A stretch of 63,860 nt of DNA from CAZLMG01 sp964560765 (GTDB lineage: Bacteria > Bdellovibrionota_B > Oligoflexia > Oligoflexales > CAZLMG01): contig CAZLMG010000023.1 in NCBI GenBank assembly GCA_964560765.1, positions 1 to 63,860 of the forward strand, given 5' to 3'. Shown here piece after piece: positions 1 through 8,896 of this stretch; positions within the stretch are counted from its first letter, which is position 1; every line of letters begins with the position of its first letter. The position numbers and the translations under genes are program-made. Below the pieces are notes generated by a model that made no database searches, was not told where the DNA came from, and saw only the letters and a list, made by a program, of their open reading frames with translations.

Positions 1-643
<643 letters not shown>

Positions 644-781
644 TCGCTGTCTAAACTCCTTACTTGAAAGAACCAAGGTACAAGGTAGTTGACGGTTGTG
701 GTGGAAACTGCATGTTGTTATACGGTTGATGAAAACTAAGATCTGCATTAGATAGTTAACTATTCAAGAGAATGTCAGCTT
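644..781 (+). other. 23S-5S internal transcribed spacer
   Basis: About 138 bases between the mature 23S and 5S ends, with no tRNA cloverleaf visible. It holds a perfect 12-bp palindrome, ATAGTTAACTAT, at 752-763. The spacer probably carries rRNA processing stems, but I cannot fold it reliably. Confidence 0.7.
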
Positions 782-897
782 TGGCTGTACTTATAGCGAG
801 AGGGAAACACCTGTATCCATACCGAACACAGAAGTTAAGCCTCTCTGCGGCGATGGTACTTCAGTCTTGACTGTGGGAGAGTAGCACGGTGCAGCCA
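782..897 (+). rRNA. rrf: 5S ribosomal RNA
   Basis: The ends are set by the terminal helix, where TGGCTG (782-787) pairs with CAGCCA (892-897), giving 116 nt. Internal hallmarks are present: the CCGAACACAGAAGTTAAGC segment of helix III (about 821-840) and the GTGGGAGAGTAG segment of loop E/helix IV (about 872-884). Co-transcribed with the upstream 23S and followed directly by a strong terminator. Confidence 0.96.
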
Positions 898-906
898 TTA
901 AAATTA

Positions 907-950
907 GAAGGCCCTTATGTTCGAAAGAACGTAAGGGCCTTCGTCTTTTT
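907..950 (+). terminator. rRNA operon intrinsic terminator
   Basis: A 16-bp stem (907-922 with 927-942, one G-T wobble) closed by a GAAA tetraloop and followed by a T-rich run ending in TTTTT at 950. It lies 10 bases after the 5S gene and ends the rRNA transcript. Confidence 0.92.
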
Positions 951-961
951 GGAGCCGTCCA

Positions 962-998
962 GGAATGGCGGACCGCGCTAAGAGTCTTAGCGCATTCC
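962..998. terminator. Hairpin downstream of lepA
   Basis: GCGCTAAG (975-982) and CTTAGCGC (986-993) form an 8-bp stem with a 3-base loop, flanked by a second pairing of GGAAT with ATTCC. It lies 3' of lepA on the minus strand but has no T run, so termination there is only possible. It could equally stabilise the lepA mRNA end. Confidence 0.4.
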
Positions 999-1010
999 GA
1001 GGGGGGCCAA

Positions 1011-2813
1011 TTAGTCGTCGAGTTTCAGGATTTCGGTGAACGCTTCTTGTGGAATCTCAACGGAGCCAATCTGCTTCATGCGCTTTTTGCCCTCTTTCTG
1101 CTTCTCGAGGAGTTTGCGTTTGCGGGAGATGTCACCGCCATAGCACTTCGCCGTTACGTCCTTGCGCAGTGCGGAAATGTTTTCTCGGGCAACGATCTTT
1201 GTCCCGATCGCTGCTTGAATGGCAATCTTAAACATCTGTCGAGGCAGGATGTCTTTCAATTTGGCGATGATTTGCCGGCCGCGGTAAGCAGCTTGGCCCC
1301 GGTGAATGATGCAAGCTAAGGCGTCAACCGGTTCACCATTGACCATAATGTCTAGCTTGACCAGATCGCCGGGCCTATAATCGATGAATTCGTAATCCAT
1401 GGACGCGTAGCCCCTGGACATGCTCTTCAGGCGGTCGTGGAAATCAAAAATCATTTCGTTCATGGGGAGCTGATACACAACCCGCATTTTCTTGCTGGAG
1501 GTGTACTCCATGGTCACTTGATGACCTCGGCGCTCATTGAGAATGGTCAGAATAGGCCCAATGAATTCTTCAGGACTGTGGATGGTTACCTGGGCGTACG
1601 GCTCAAGAACGGTTTCAATCTTGACCGCCTCTGGCAACTTAGCTGGATTGTCGATGATCAGTTCTTCATTGCGCGTCGTAATAACTTTGTAAACAACCGT
1701 CGGCGCAGTGAAGATGAGACTTAAGCCATACTCGCGTTCCAGACGCTCTTGGACAATATCCATGTGCAGGAGGCCAAGAAAGCCAACGCGAAAGCCGAAT
1801 CCCAAGGCGCTGGAACTCTCGACTTCGTAAACGAGGCTTGAATCGTTAAGAGTCAGCTTTTCTAGGGAATCTTTCAGCAACTGGTATTCTGCTGAGTCAA
1901 TGGGGAAGATCCCGCCAAAGACCATTTGCTTTGCTTTCTGAAAACCCTTTAGAGGCTCAGATGCCGGATTTTTGGTCAAGGTGATGGTGTCGCCAACCCG
2001 GGTTTCGCTAACCGCCTTTACCGAGCCAGCAACGATACCAACCTCGCCAACAGTAAGCTCCTGAACGTCCACGAGCTTAGGCGTCAGGATCGCAACTTTG
2101 AGGGCCTCGTAATTCATTCCGGACGACATCATCTGAATCATGTCGCCTTTGCGAAGGCGGCCGGCTTTGATTCGAACAAGTGCCACGGCACCTAGGTAAT
2201 TATCAAACCAACTATCAAATATCAGCGCTTGCAGAGGCTCTGCGGAGCGATCGGGTGGTGGTGGCATCGACTTTACGATGGCTTCGAGAACTTCATCAAC
2301 GCCCAGGCCGGTCTTGGCGCTGCACTTTACGGCTTCTGTTGCCTCGATAGCTAATTCTTCTTCGATTTCGAGCATGACACGGTCGGGATCAGCGCTGGGT
2401 AAATCGATCTTATTGATGACCGGGACGATGGTCAGATTGTTTTGCATGGCTAGCTGAACATTGGCCACGGTCTGGGCCTCAACCCCTTGTGAGGCGTCAA
2501 CGACAACGATGGCACCTTCACAGGCGGCTAAGCTTCGGGACACTTCGTAGCTAAAGTCCACGTGACCGGGGGTGTCGATGAGGTTCAGCTGATAAAGGTG
2601 GCCATCCCTTGCTTTGTAGCGCATTGATGCCGTTTGCGCCTTGATGGTAATTCCACGTTCTCGCTCAATATCCATGCTGTCGAGAACCTGGCTCTGCATT
2701 TCTCGGGATGAGAGCGAACCCGTTCGCTCAATAAGCCGGTCGGCAAGCGTCGACTTGCCATGGTCGATGTGGGCAATAATGCAGAAATTACGAATATATT
2801 TCGGATCGTACAT
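1011..2813 (-). CDS. lepA: Elongation factor 4 (LepA), ribosome back-translocase GTPase
   Basis: EF4 is a ribosome-associated translational GTPase that acts on stalled or mis-translocated ribosomes. The 600-residue length matches the family (E. coli 599). G-domain motifs are intact: AHIDHGKST starting at residue 14 (P loop), DTPGH at 80-84 and NKID at 134-137. EF-G-like domains follow, then the LepA-specific C-terminal domain with the basic stretch SRKRKLLEKQKEGKKRMKQ near the end. The start MYDPKYIRNF fits the usual short N-terminus. It lies convergent with the rRNA operon. The lepB partner often found next to lepA is absent; the neighbour is a divergent lipoprotein gene. Confidence 0.97.
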   Translation of the reverse strand: MYDPKYIRNFCIIAHIDHGKSTLADRLIERTGSLSSREMQSQVLDSMDIERERGITIKAQTASMRYKARDGHLYQLNLIDTPGHVDFSYEVSRSLAACEGAIVVVDASQGVEAQTVANVQLAMQNNLTIVPVINKIDLPSADPDRVMLEIEEELAIEATEAVKCSAKTGLGVDEVLEAIVKSMPPPPDRSAEPLQALIFDSWFDNYLGAVALVRIKAGRLRKGDMIQMMSSGMNYEALKVAILTPKLVDVQELTVGEVGIVAGSVKAVSETRVGDTITLTKNPASEPLKGFQKAKQMVFGGIFPIDSAEYQLLKDSLEKLTLNDSSLVYEVESSSALGFGFRVGFLGLLHMDIVQERLEREYGLSLIFTAPTVVYKVITTRNEELIIDNPAKLPEAVKIETVLEPYAQVTIHSPEEFIGPILTILNERRGHQVTMEYTSSKKMRVVYQLPMNEMIFDFHDRLKSMSRGYASMDYEFIDYRPGDLVKLDIMVNGEPVDALACIIHRGQAAYRGRQIIAKLKDILPRQMFKIAIQAAIGTKIVARENISALRKDVTAKCYGGDISRKRKLLEKQKEGKKRMKQIGSVEIPQEAFTEILKLDD

Positions 2814-2933
2814 CTTAGGTGAATCTATCCCAGGTGGCTTAGCCTAAGTCCGAAGAGACTCGGCGCCGATGATATTAATGGTCGGAAATAACCCTAACCA
2901 ACCGGACCACTCAATATGACAGGGGCGGGAAAA

Positions 2934-3299
2934 ATGGGCAAGTGGCGCTGTACAATACTGCTTATGGGGCTCCATGGAGCCTGTGCTTCGACCCCCGAAA
3001 TTGAGAGTCCCGTTGTGCAGGGGCCGCCGAAAGTAGTTACTGAGAATGTGATCCTTGGCGTGCCGCAACAGCTGCCTCGACCACTCCCCGTTCAATATCC
3101 AGTGACGCTTGAGCAGACCATGACGAATGGCTCCGTCAAAGTTGACCGGGGCTTTCGTGGATGGGACGTAAACCGCGACGGTCGGTTGGACATCCTAGAT
3201 GTACTCGATGAGCACGGGCAAACTTTGACCAGTGCCTTTGATTTTGATTTTGACGGGAAAGTCGATATGGTGCGCTCGCGCCAGGAGACCCCCAAGTAA
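2934..3299 (+). CDS. Small putative lipoprotein with EF-hand-like Asp-rich loops
   Basis: 121 residues, family not recognised. The N-terminus MGKWRCTILLMGLHGAC looks like a short lipoprotein signal with Cys17 as the lipidated residue, although His at -3 makes the lipobox imperfect. The C-terminal half has DVNRDGRLDILDV and a second Asp-rich stretch, DFDFDGKVDM. This spacing is typical of calcium-binding dockerin/EF-hand-like loops in secreted proteins. An in-frame ATG at 2916 would add six residues; the ATG at 2934 is preferred because a purine-rich AGGGGCGGGA precedes it. Divergent from lepA. Calcium binding is inferred from motif shape only. Confidence 0.65.
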   Translation: MGKWRCTILLMGLHGACASTPEIESPVVQGPPKVVTENVILGVPQQLPRPLPVQYPVTLEQTMTNGSVKVDRGFRGWDVNRDGRLDILDVLDEHGQTLTSAFDFDFDGKVDMVRSRQETPK

Positions 3300-3430
3300 T
3301 CTAACCCACCGGCATGATTTTCTTAATATATTGTAATAATTAAGCAATACTTTAATATCATTGACACGCGAGGCTGCGCCGGCGTAGGACCGCGCTGGTG
3401 GATATGGGTGGTCTTGAATCGAGGTATCTT

Positions 3431-4069
3431 ATGAGCTTACGTATTACATTCATTGTCTTCGCGATGGTGTGGCCATTTGGCGCTGCTGCAGAAGTCGTAA
3501 GACTCGAAGAGCGATTCCAAATCGTCGGTGTGATTTCGGATACTTCTAATGACAAGAAGCAGGCTGGAATCGCGGTATTGCATGATCTTTCCCGACAGAA
3601 GAAAACTCTCGTGGTTCGCGCTGGCAGTCCAGTTCCCGGATATCCAAGCCTCATGGTCGTAGAAATTCGTCGAAATCAGGTGACCATCTCCGATGGCCGT
3701 TCGTCTCAGATTTTGAGTTATCAGGGATTTCAAACGTCGCGCAGTACGGGAACGGTTGCAGCGGCAAGCGCAGCTTCAGACAGTCAAGCCGATGCTGGCG
3801 GTGAAAATCATTTCGACCAAGAATACTACGATCCAGAATCAGAGATTGGAAATGGCGGTGAGTACGATCCAATTCTAGATGAAGTGCCGCCCCCACCAAC
3901 TTCAGATGGGCAACGCGTCGAGAGAGCGATGCCGACTCCGCAGGGACGCGGCCGTAGTTTTGAGAATTGGCGGGGTAATGATCCGCGCCAGGGCGCAGAA
4001 GGGTATGTACCGCCGCCGATCCCCGCTGAGGCACCATCACAGTCTATGCCGCATCCGGACGATTTCTAG
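3431..4069 (+). CDS. Exported protein with GspC/PilP-like homology region
   Basis: 212 residues. A clear signal peptide, MSLRITFIVFAMVWPFGAAA, precedes a segment (about 30-95) reading VGVISDTS...AGIAVLHD...VVRAGSPVPGYPSLMVVEIRRNQVTISDG. That pattern (hydrophobic beta strand, GxxVxG, xxVxEIRxDxV) resembles the HR domain of type II secretion protein C and pilus protein PilP. The rest is acidic, Pro-rich and low-complexity (EYDPILDEVPPPP). The ATG at 3431 has GAGG upstream; the frame extends further 5' but that part is not signal-like. No other secretion or pilus genes lie nearby, so the role is inferred from the fold pattern and is uncertain. Confidence 0.6.
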   Translation: MSLRITFIVFAMVWPFGAAAEVVRLEERFQIVGVISDTSNDKKQAGIAVLHDLSRQKKTLVVRAGSPVPGYPSLMVVEIRRNQVTISDGRSSQILSYQGFQTSRSTGTVAAASAASDSQADAGGENHFDQEYYDPESEIGNGGEYDPILDEVPPPPTSDGQRVERAMPTPQGRGRSFENWRGNDPRQGAEGYVPPPIPAEAPSQSMPHPDDF

Positions 4070-4492
4070 TTACATATCGCGCCGCATCTTGCGGATCAGG
4101 GCTGGGCGCAGAACTTGAAAGTTCCTCTGCGCCGAGCTCCATGATTGTTTTGTCAGCCAATGGTCAGCTGGCAGCTCATCGCAAATACTATCAACCCAAT
4201 TGATGAGGCTCTCAAGTCGCTGATAGGCCTGATAGATGGCCTCAACATCAAGCCATCGGCTCTGGGTACCTGCAAGCGTTTGGGCCTGAATCAAGTCATA
4301 AAACTGTGATGTCTCTTCAAACAAAACTTCTGCCAATTCAGCCATGGACCCGTCAAGTTGCTGGGCAAAGTGCTCGACGCTACATAGTAAACTGAAAGAC
4401 GCGCGTGACATGCCTTGCGGGTCGCTAAGGATGTGGTCAGGAGTCGTGTTCGAAACATGGGGCAACAAGTCGAAGACAGTGACATTGAGCAT
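4070..4492 (-). CDS. Hypothetical protein, helical
   Basis: 140 residues of unknown family. The composition suggests an all-helical soluble protein, with repeated Leu/Gln/Glu-rich helices and no signal, metal motif or membrane segment. The ATG at 4492 is preferred because GGGAGG lies about 9 bases upstream; an ATG at 4567 would add 25 residues with little coding character. It converges with the GspC-like gene (stop at 4069, no gap). The next gene on the same strand is the SPOR protein some 210 bases upstream. Confidence 0.6.
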   Translation of the reverse strand: MLNVTVFDLLPHVSNTTPDHILSDPQGMSRASFSLLCSVEHFAQQLDGSMAELAEVLFEETSQFYDLIQAQTLAGTQSRWLDVEAIYQAYQRLESLINWVDSICDELPADHWLTKQSWSSAQRNFQVLRPALIRKMRRDM

Positions 4493-4705
4493 GACATGAC
4501 CCTCCCTGAAGTGATGCGACCTGGCCAGTTGGCCAGTCAGGGAAGTCTTGTGCACCAAGTGTGCCACGCGGAAGGCAAGTCGAGGAAGATGAATTCAGTT
4601 GATATTCTGGCTAGTTGAGGCTTTGCCTGGCGGCGTGACAGGTGTCAAAAATGGTCCGATGCGGACACCGGTATGGAAATGATTCTGACGCTGGTCAAGG
4701 TCTGA
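4493..4705. other. Intergenic region with GGTGTC/GACACC inverted repeat
   Basis: 213 bases between the SPOR gene stop and the helical hypothetical gene start. An inverted repeat of GGTGTC and GACACC lies about 4640-4668, but it has no T run on the minus strand. I see no convincing gene here. Confidence 0.35.
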
Positions 4706-5191
4706 CTACTGTAAGCGCACTACGGTGGCACGCACACTGGCAACCTTCTCCAGTTCTTTGGCCGCAACTTCCGCTCGCTTAGCCGAGGTAAAAACCCCAC
4801 GGCGAACGTGGTATTGCACAACACCATCTTGCTGATAGGCCGAATAGAATGTCTCGATGTTTTTTGACTGAAGATCCTGCACGATCTTTTCCGCCTGATC
4901 GCGAGAAGGGGCTACGGCGATTTCTAGGGTGTAAGCAAAGCTATCGGCCGAGGCGCTGGGTGGTGCCTCCAGGGATCGCGACGATGCTTGGCCGATAGAG
5001 CGATAGAAGAGGGGCTCATTCGTAGTGTCGGTTGACGCCATGTTGGGAAAGAGCCGTGTCAGATTCAGCCCGCCCTGACGCCATTGGAATAAAAGACCAG
5101 CAGTAACCGTCAGAACGGCGACAAATCCTGCTGCCATTAAAACAATAAGTACGGGACGCACGGGGCGTTGTCCGGGATAATGCCGATGCAT
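4706..5191 (-). CDS. SPOR-domain inner-membrane protein
   Basis: 161 residues: a short basic cytoplasmic N-terminus, one membrane helix (about 13-36, LIVLMAAGFVAVLTVTAGLLF), a linker, and a SPOR-type domain at about 85-160 (YTLEIAVAPSRDQAEKIVQDL...YHVRRGVFTSAKRAEVAAKEL). SPOR domains bind denuded glycan strands of septal peptidoglycan, so a role at the division site or in wall remodelling is expected. The start ATG is preceded by AAGGAA. It is divergent from the UvrA-family gene. It is not FtsN by length or context; the exact homologue is not identifiable. Confidence 0.8.
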   Translation of the reverse strand: MHRHYPGQRPVRPVLIVLMAAGFVAVLTVTAGLLFQWRQGGLNLTRLFPNMASTDTTNEPLFYRSIGQASSRSLEAPPSASADSFAYTLEIAVAPSRDQAEKIVQDLQSKNIETFYSAYQQDGVVQYHVRRGVFTSAKRAEVAAKELEKVASVRATVVRLQ

Positions 5192-5265
5192 TCGTCCATT
5201 TCCTTTATGGTTTCAATTTATTATACACCAACTTGTTCGCGAATGACCAAAACACGGCAGCCAGC

Positions 5266-8055
5266 ATGAGACCGACAACGCAAAATATCGTTTTGACGGG
5301 GGTTTGTACCAACAACCTGAAAAGCATCGATGCGCAGTTTCCCATCGGCAAGATCACGGTCGTGACCGGGGTTTCTGGTTCGGGAAAGAGCTCGTTAGTT
5401 TTTGATTCTCTTTATGCGGAGAGCTATCGGCGTTACGTCGAGAGTCTATCGAGCTTTGCGCGGCAATATCTGAAGGCTTTGCCAAAGCCCTTGATCGGCG
5501 GGGTCGATAATCTGCCGCCCGCGGTAGCGATCAATCAAGCGCAGCTAGGCGGCAACTCACGTTCCACCGTCGGCACTGTCACTGAAATTAATGATTTACT
5601 GCGGGTGTTGTTTACCCATGTTTCCGAGATTCGCTGTCGGACATGCGAAGAATTGGTAATTAAAGACACTGGCGAGACCGGCGCAAAGCGCGTCTATTCG
5701 GCCCTGCAAGGGCAAAAAATTACGATCACCGCGCCACTTGGTCGTTGGGGCAAAGTTACCGCGAAAGAGCTAAAGCGTCAGTTAGAGGCGCAAGGATTTG
5801 TTCGGGCACTTATGGCAGGGGAAGTCGTGCGCTTGGCTGATCTGCCCGCAGTGCAATTGAAAACTGCGGATGTGGCCATCGACCGCCTCGTCGTGGATGA
5901 AGAGCATTATCGACGACTGGTTGATGGAATTGAGGTTGCACTGCGCGTAGGCCGCGGCCGAGCGGCGATCTATGCTGCTGAAAAGGTCGCGCTTCGTTTG
6001 AGCTCTGATTTATCCTGTCCCAATGGGCATGGCGCTTACCATGATCCAACACCGGCATTATTTTCCTTCAATCATCCACTAGGGGCCTGCCCGCGATGTC
6101 AGGGCTTTGGCTTTGAGCCGAAGATTGATTGGGAAAAAGTAATTCCTGATCATTCTCAGTCATTGGTAACCCAGGGCATCAAGCCTTGGAATTTCGGTTC
6201 CCATGACGACATGTACGAGTTAGCGAAGCGCAGTGCCTTAAAGCGAAGGCTCAAAGTAGCGACGCCATTTTCAGACTACTCGGCCGAAGACTGGCAGTGG
6301 CTAAAGAGCGGCGTCGAGGGCGAGGATTTTTTTGGCGTTGAAGGTTATTTCGAATGGCTCGAAAGCAAAAAACACAAAGCGCATTATCGTATTCATGCGG
6401 CCCGCTTTCGTCGTTATGAAATTTGTTCAGCCTGCGGCGGAAGTCGCCTCCGCGAAGAAGCCCTAGCATGCCGAGTCATTGGGCTGAATGTTGCGGATGT
6501 CTGCCGCCTGACATTTACCGATTTATCTAGCTGGCTAGAATCAGTTGGGGCACGTTTAGCAGCACAGGGCCGAATATCCAGCGACGCAACGCCATGGGGG
6601 CTGATGGGCGTTAAGGAGTCCCTGGCAGAGCTGCAGGTGCGGGTCAACTATTTAAATCGTATCGGTGTTGCTTACTTGAATGCGGAACGGCAAACGCGCA
6701 CGTTGTCCGGCGGTGAAATGCAACGCATCAAAATGGCGCGCTGCTTAGGCAGTGCGCTGACGGATACACTTTATTGCCTAGACGAGCCGTCATCAGGATT
6801 GCATGCGCGCGACAGCCAGAATCTCTTGGCGGTCATCCGCGAATTGCGCGATCAGGGTAATACGGTTGTGCTGGTTGAGCATGAAAAAGGACTCATCTCG
6901 GGTGCAGATCACCTTATGGAAATTGGTCCAGAGGCTGGGCATAAAGGTGGGCATGTTGTTTTTGTCGGCGATCCAGTACATGCGCCAGACTCAGATACGG
7001 TTGCTTGGCCGCGGCGGTCGCATAAGCAATTCTTGCCGGTTGATTTCATGGAGATTCGCGGAGCAGCGACGCACAATCTCAAGGGTTTTGATGTACGCAT
7101 TCCGCGGGCGGCCATGACGGTCGTCTGTGGAGTGAGCGGCAGCGGCAAGACGAGCCTCATCCAACATACGTTTTATCCTCTGGTTGCGCGCGAATTGGGT
7201 CAAACCAAACTGGATGGAATCATCGCCAATCCCGTCGCCAAGGGGCTTGCAGGCAAGCGTGCCATCGGTCAGCATTCGCAGGTGGTTCTGGTTAGCCAGG
7301 CTTCCATTGGTCGTAGTTCGCGGTCCAACATTGCCACCTATCTTGGCCTGTTCAACGGCATTCGAAAGTTACTGGCGTTACAACCAGTTGCTCAAGCGCA
7401 TCGTTTGACGGCTGGCTCATTCAGCTTCAATACAGCGGGGGGACGCTGCGAGCATTGTCGGGGCCTGGGGACCGTCGCTGAGGACCTGTCATTTCTTGGC
7501 GAGATGGAAGTCATCTGCCCCGTTTGCCAGGGCCGTCGATTTGAAGCCAAGGTGCTTGAGGTGCTGTTTCGTGGCAAGAATCTGCTGGATATTTTGCGGA
7601 TGACAGTGGATGAGGCGAGGGAGTTTTTCTTCGATCACGCCGAATTGGTTCGCGAATTTGACAACATTCGAACGATGGGCCTCGGCTACATTACCCTCGG
7701 GCAGAATACGAGTTCATTCTCTGGTGGCGAAGCGCAGCGCGTGAAATTGGCACGGTTGTTATCAGAAGCTGCGGGTGACCGGCCGGCGATTCTCATTTTC
7801 GACGAGCCAAGCACCGGATTGAGTGATCGCGACGTGCGTAAACTGGTGCAGCAGCTGCACCATCTTGCTGATCGTGGGCATACGGTGCTGGTAGTAGAGC
7901 ACCATCTTGGCATGGTGCAGTCCGCTGATTGGGTGATCGAAATTGGACCTGAGGCTGGGATAGATGGCGGAGAGTTGGTATATTGTGGAGTTCCCGAGAA
8001 TCTGCGCGGTTGTGGACGATCCATTACCGCTAAGTACTTGCCTAAGGAGGCGTAA
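5266..8055 (+). CDS. UvrA-family excision ATPase, divergent
   Basis: 929 residues with the complete UvrA plan. First ATPase: Walker A GVSGSGKSS (about 35), zinc site with CPNGH (about 250) and GACPRCQGFG, signature LSGGEMQ (about 480), Walker B DEPSSGLH. Second ATPase: Walker A GVSGSGKTS (about 622), zinc finger CEHC/CPVC (about 727 and 751), signature FSGGEAQ, Walker B DEPSTGL. UvrA dimers recognise DNA damage and load UvrB in nucleotide excision repair. It differs from housekeeping UvrA at many usually fixed positions (GLSDRD for GLHFxD, FSGGE for LSGGE, and a reduced CRTC site near 120), so it may be a paralogue. A TTG at 5233 also opens the frame; ATG 5266 fits the family N-terminus better. 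Its last codons carry the Shine-Dalgarno sequence of panB. Confidence 0.85.
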   Translation: MRPTTQNIVLTGVCTNNLKSIDAQFPIGKITVVTGVSGSGKSSLVFDSLYAESYRRYVESLSSFARQYLKALPKPLIGGVDNLPPAVAINQAQLGGNSRSTVGTVTEINDLLRVLFTHVSEIRCRTCEELVIKDTGETGAKRVYSALQGQKITITAPLGRWGKVTAKELKRQLEAQGFVRALMAGEVVRLADLPAVQLKTADVAIDRLVVDEEHYRRLVDGIEVALRVGRGRAAIYAAEKVALRLSSDLSCPNGHGAYHDPTPALFSFNHPLGACPRCQGFGFEPKIDWEKVIPDHSQSLVTQGIKPWNFGSHDDMYELAKRSALKRRLKVATPFSDYSAEDWQWLKSGVEGEDFFGVEGYFEWLESKKHKAHYRIHAARFRRYEICSACGGSRLREEALACRVIGLNVADVCRLTFTDLSSWLESVGARLAAQGRISSDATPWGLMGVKESLAELQVRVNYLNRIGVAYLNAERQTRTLSGGEMQRIKMARCLGSALTDTLYCLDEPSSGLHARDSQNLLAVIRELRDQGNTVVLVEHEKGLISGADHLMEIGPEAGHKGGHVVFVGDPVHAPDSDTVAWPRRSHKQFLPVDFMEIRGAATHNLKGFDVRIPRAAMTVVCGVSGSGKTSLIQHTFYPLVARELGQTKLDGIIANPVAKGLAGKRAIGQHSQVVLVSQASIGRSSRSNIATYLGLFNGIRKLLALQPVAQAHRLTAGSFSFNTAGGRCEHCRGLGTVAEDLSFLGEMEVICPVCQGRRFEAKVLEVLFRGKNLLDILRMTVDEAREFFFDHAELVREFDNIRTMGLGYITLGQNTSSFSGGEAQRVKLARLLSEAAGDRPAILIFDEPSTGLSDRDVRKLVQQLHHLADRGHTVLVVEHHLGMVQSADWVIEIGPEAGIDGGELVYCGVPENLRGCGRSITAKYLPKEA

Positions 8056-8060
8056 CTTTC

Positions 8061-8882
8061 GTGAGTAAACATGCCGCCGGATCTGGACGAGTGACGACTC
8101 GCGAGTTGTTGAAGCGAAAGCTGGCGAAGCAGCGCGTTTCCATGATCACTTGTTACGATGCAGCGTTCGCCAAATTGATCGAAGACACTGAAATTGATGT
8201 GGTTCTGGTGGGCGATAGTGTCGGCAACGTCATGCTAGGGTTTCCTGATACGCTGTCCGTGACTATGGACATGATGGTGCATCACACCGCTGCTGTTCGC
8301 CGTGGATTGCAGCGGCCACTGCTTGTAGCTGATATGCCATTTGGTAGCTATCAGGAGTCTCCAGAGCAAGCTTTGCGAAATGCCGTACGCTTGGTACAGG
8401 ATGCTGGAGCTCAGGCGGTCAAAGTTGAAGGTGGCGCCGCCGTATTGCCGCAAGTTAGAAAAATTGTCGGCGCGGGGATTCCCGTGATGGCGCACCTGGG
8501 CTTAACGCCACAAAGTGTGCACCAACTTGGCGGGTACTTAGTGCAAGGGCGCGAGAAAAGGGCAGCAGAGATTCTGATAAGTGAAGCACAAGCATTAGCC
8601 GAGGCAGGAGCTTTCGCGCTAGTGCTGGAGTTGGTTCCTCGCGAGTTGGCTGCTCAGGTCACGGCAACGCTTTCCATTCCGACTATTGGCATTGGTGCTG
8701 GGCCAGATACGGATGGTCAAGTTTTGGTTTTGCAGGACCTCTTGGGGTTTGATGCGGAGTTTAGTCCGAAATTCTTGAAGCGATATGCTCAGCTGGGTGA
8801 TGCGGTTAAGGACGCAGTGCGTCATTACGACCAAGATGTCAAAGCGGGCACATTTCCTACGGATGAGCACAGTTTTCGATAG
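8061..8882 (+). CDS. panB: 3-methyl-2-oxobutanoate hydroxymethyltransferase
   Basis: Catalyses the first committed step of pantothenate (coenzyme A) synthesis, transferring a hydroxymethyl group from methylene-tetrahydrofolate to 2-oxoisovalerate. 273 residues, a typical length. Family motifs are present: MITCYDAAFAKL, VGDSVGNVMLG (metal-binding Asp), DMPFGSYQ, VKVEGG (metal-binding Glu), AHLGLTPQSVHQLGGY and ALVLELVP (catalytic Glu). It starts with GTG at 8061, set by a perfect AAGGAGG at 8044-8050 inside the end of the UvrA gene. The 5-base gap suggests co-transcription with that gene. panC is not adjacent. Confidence 0.97.
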   Translation: MSKHAAGSGRVTTRELLKRKLAKQRVSMITCYDAAFAKLIEDTEIDVVLVGDSVGNVMLGFPDTLSVTMDMMVHHTAAVRRGLQRPLLVADMPFGSYQESPEQALRNAVRLVQDAGAQAVKVEGGAAVLPQVRKIVGAGIPVMAHLGLTPQSVHQLGGYLVQGREKRAAEILISEAQALAEAGAFALVLELVPRELAAQVTATLSIPTIGIGAGPDTDGQVLVLQDLLGFDAEFSPKFLKRYAQLGDAVKDAVRHYDQDVKAGTFPTDEHSFR

Positions 8883-8896
8883 GTGGCAGAGAGACC

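Noticed and set aside
644..781. Possible tRNA in the 23S-5S spacer
   Set aside because: No cloverleaf, TPsiC or acceptor pattern could be traced.
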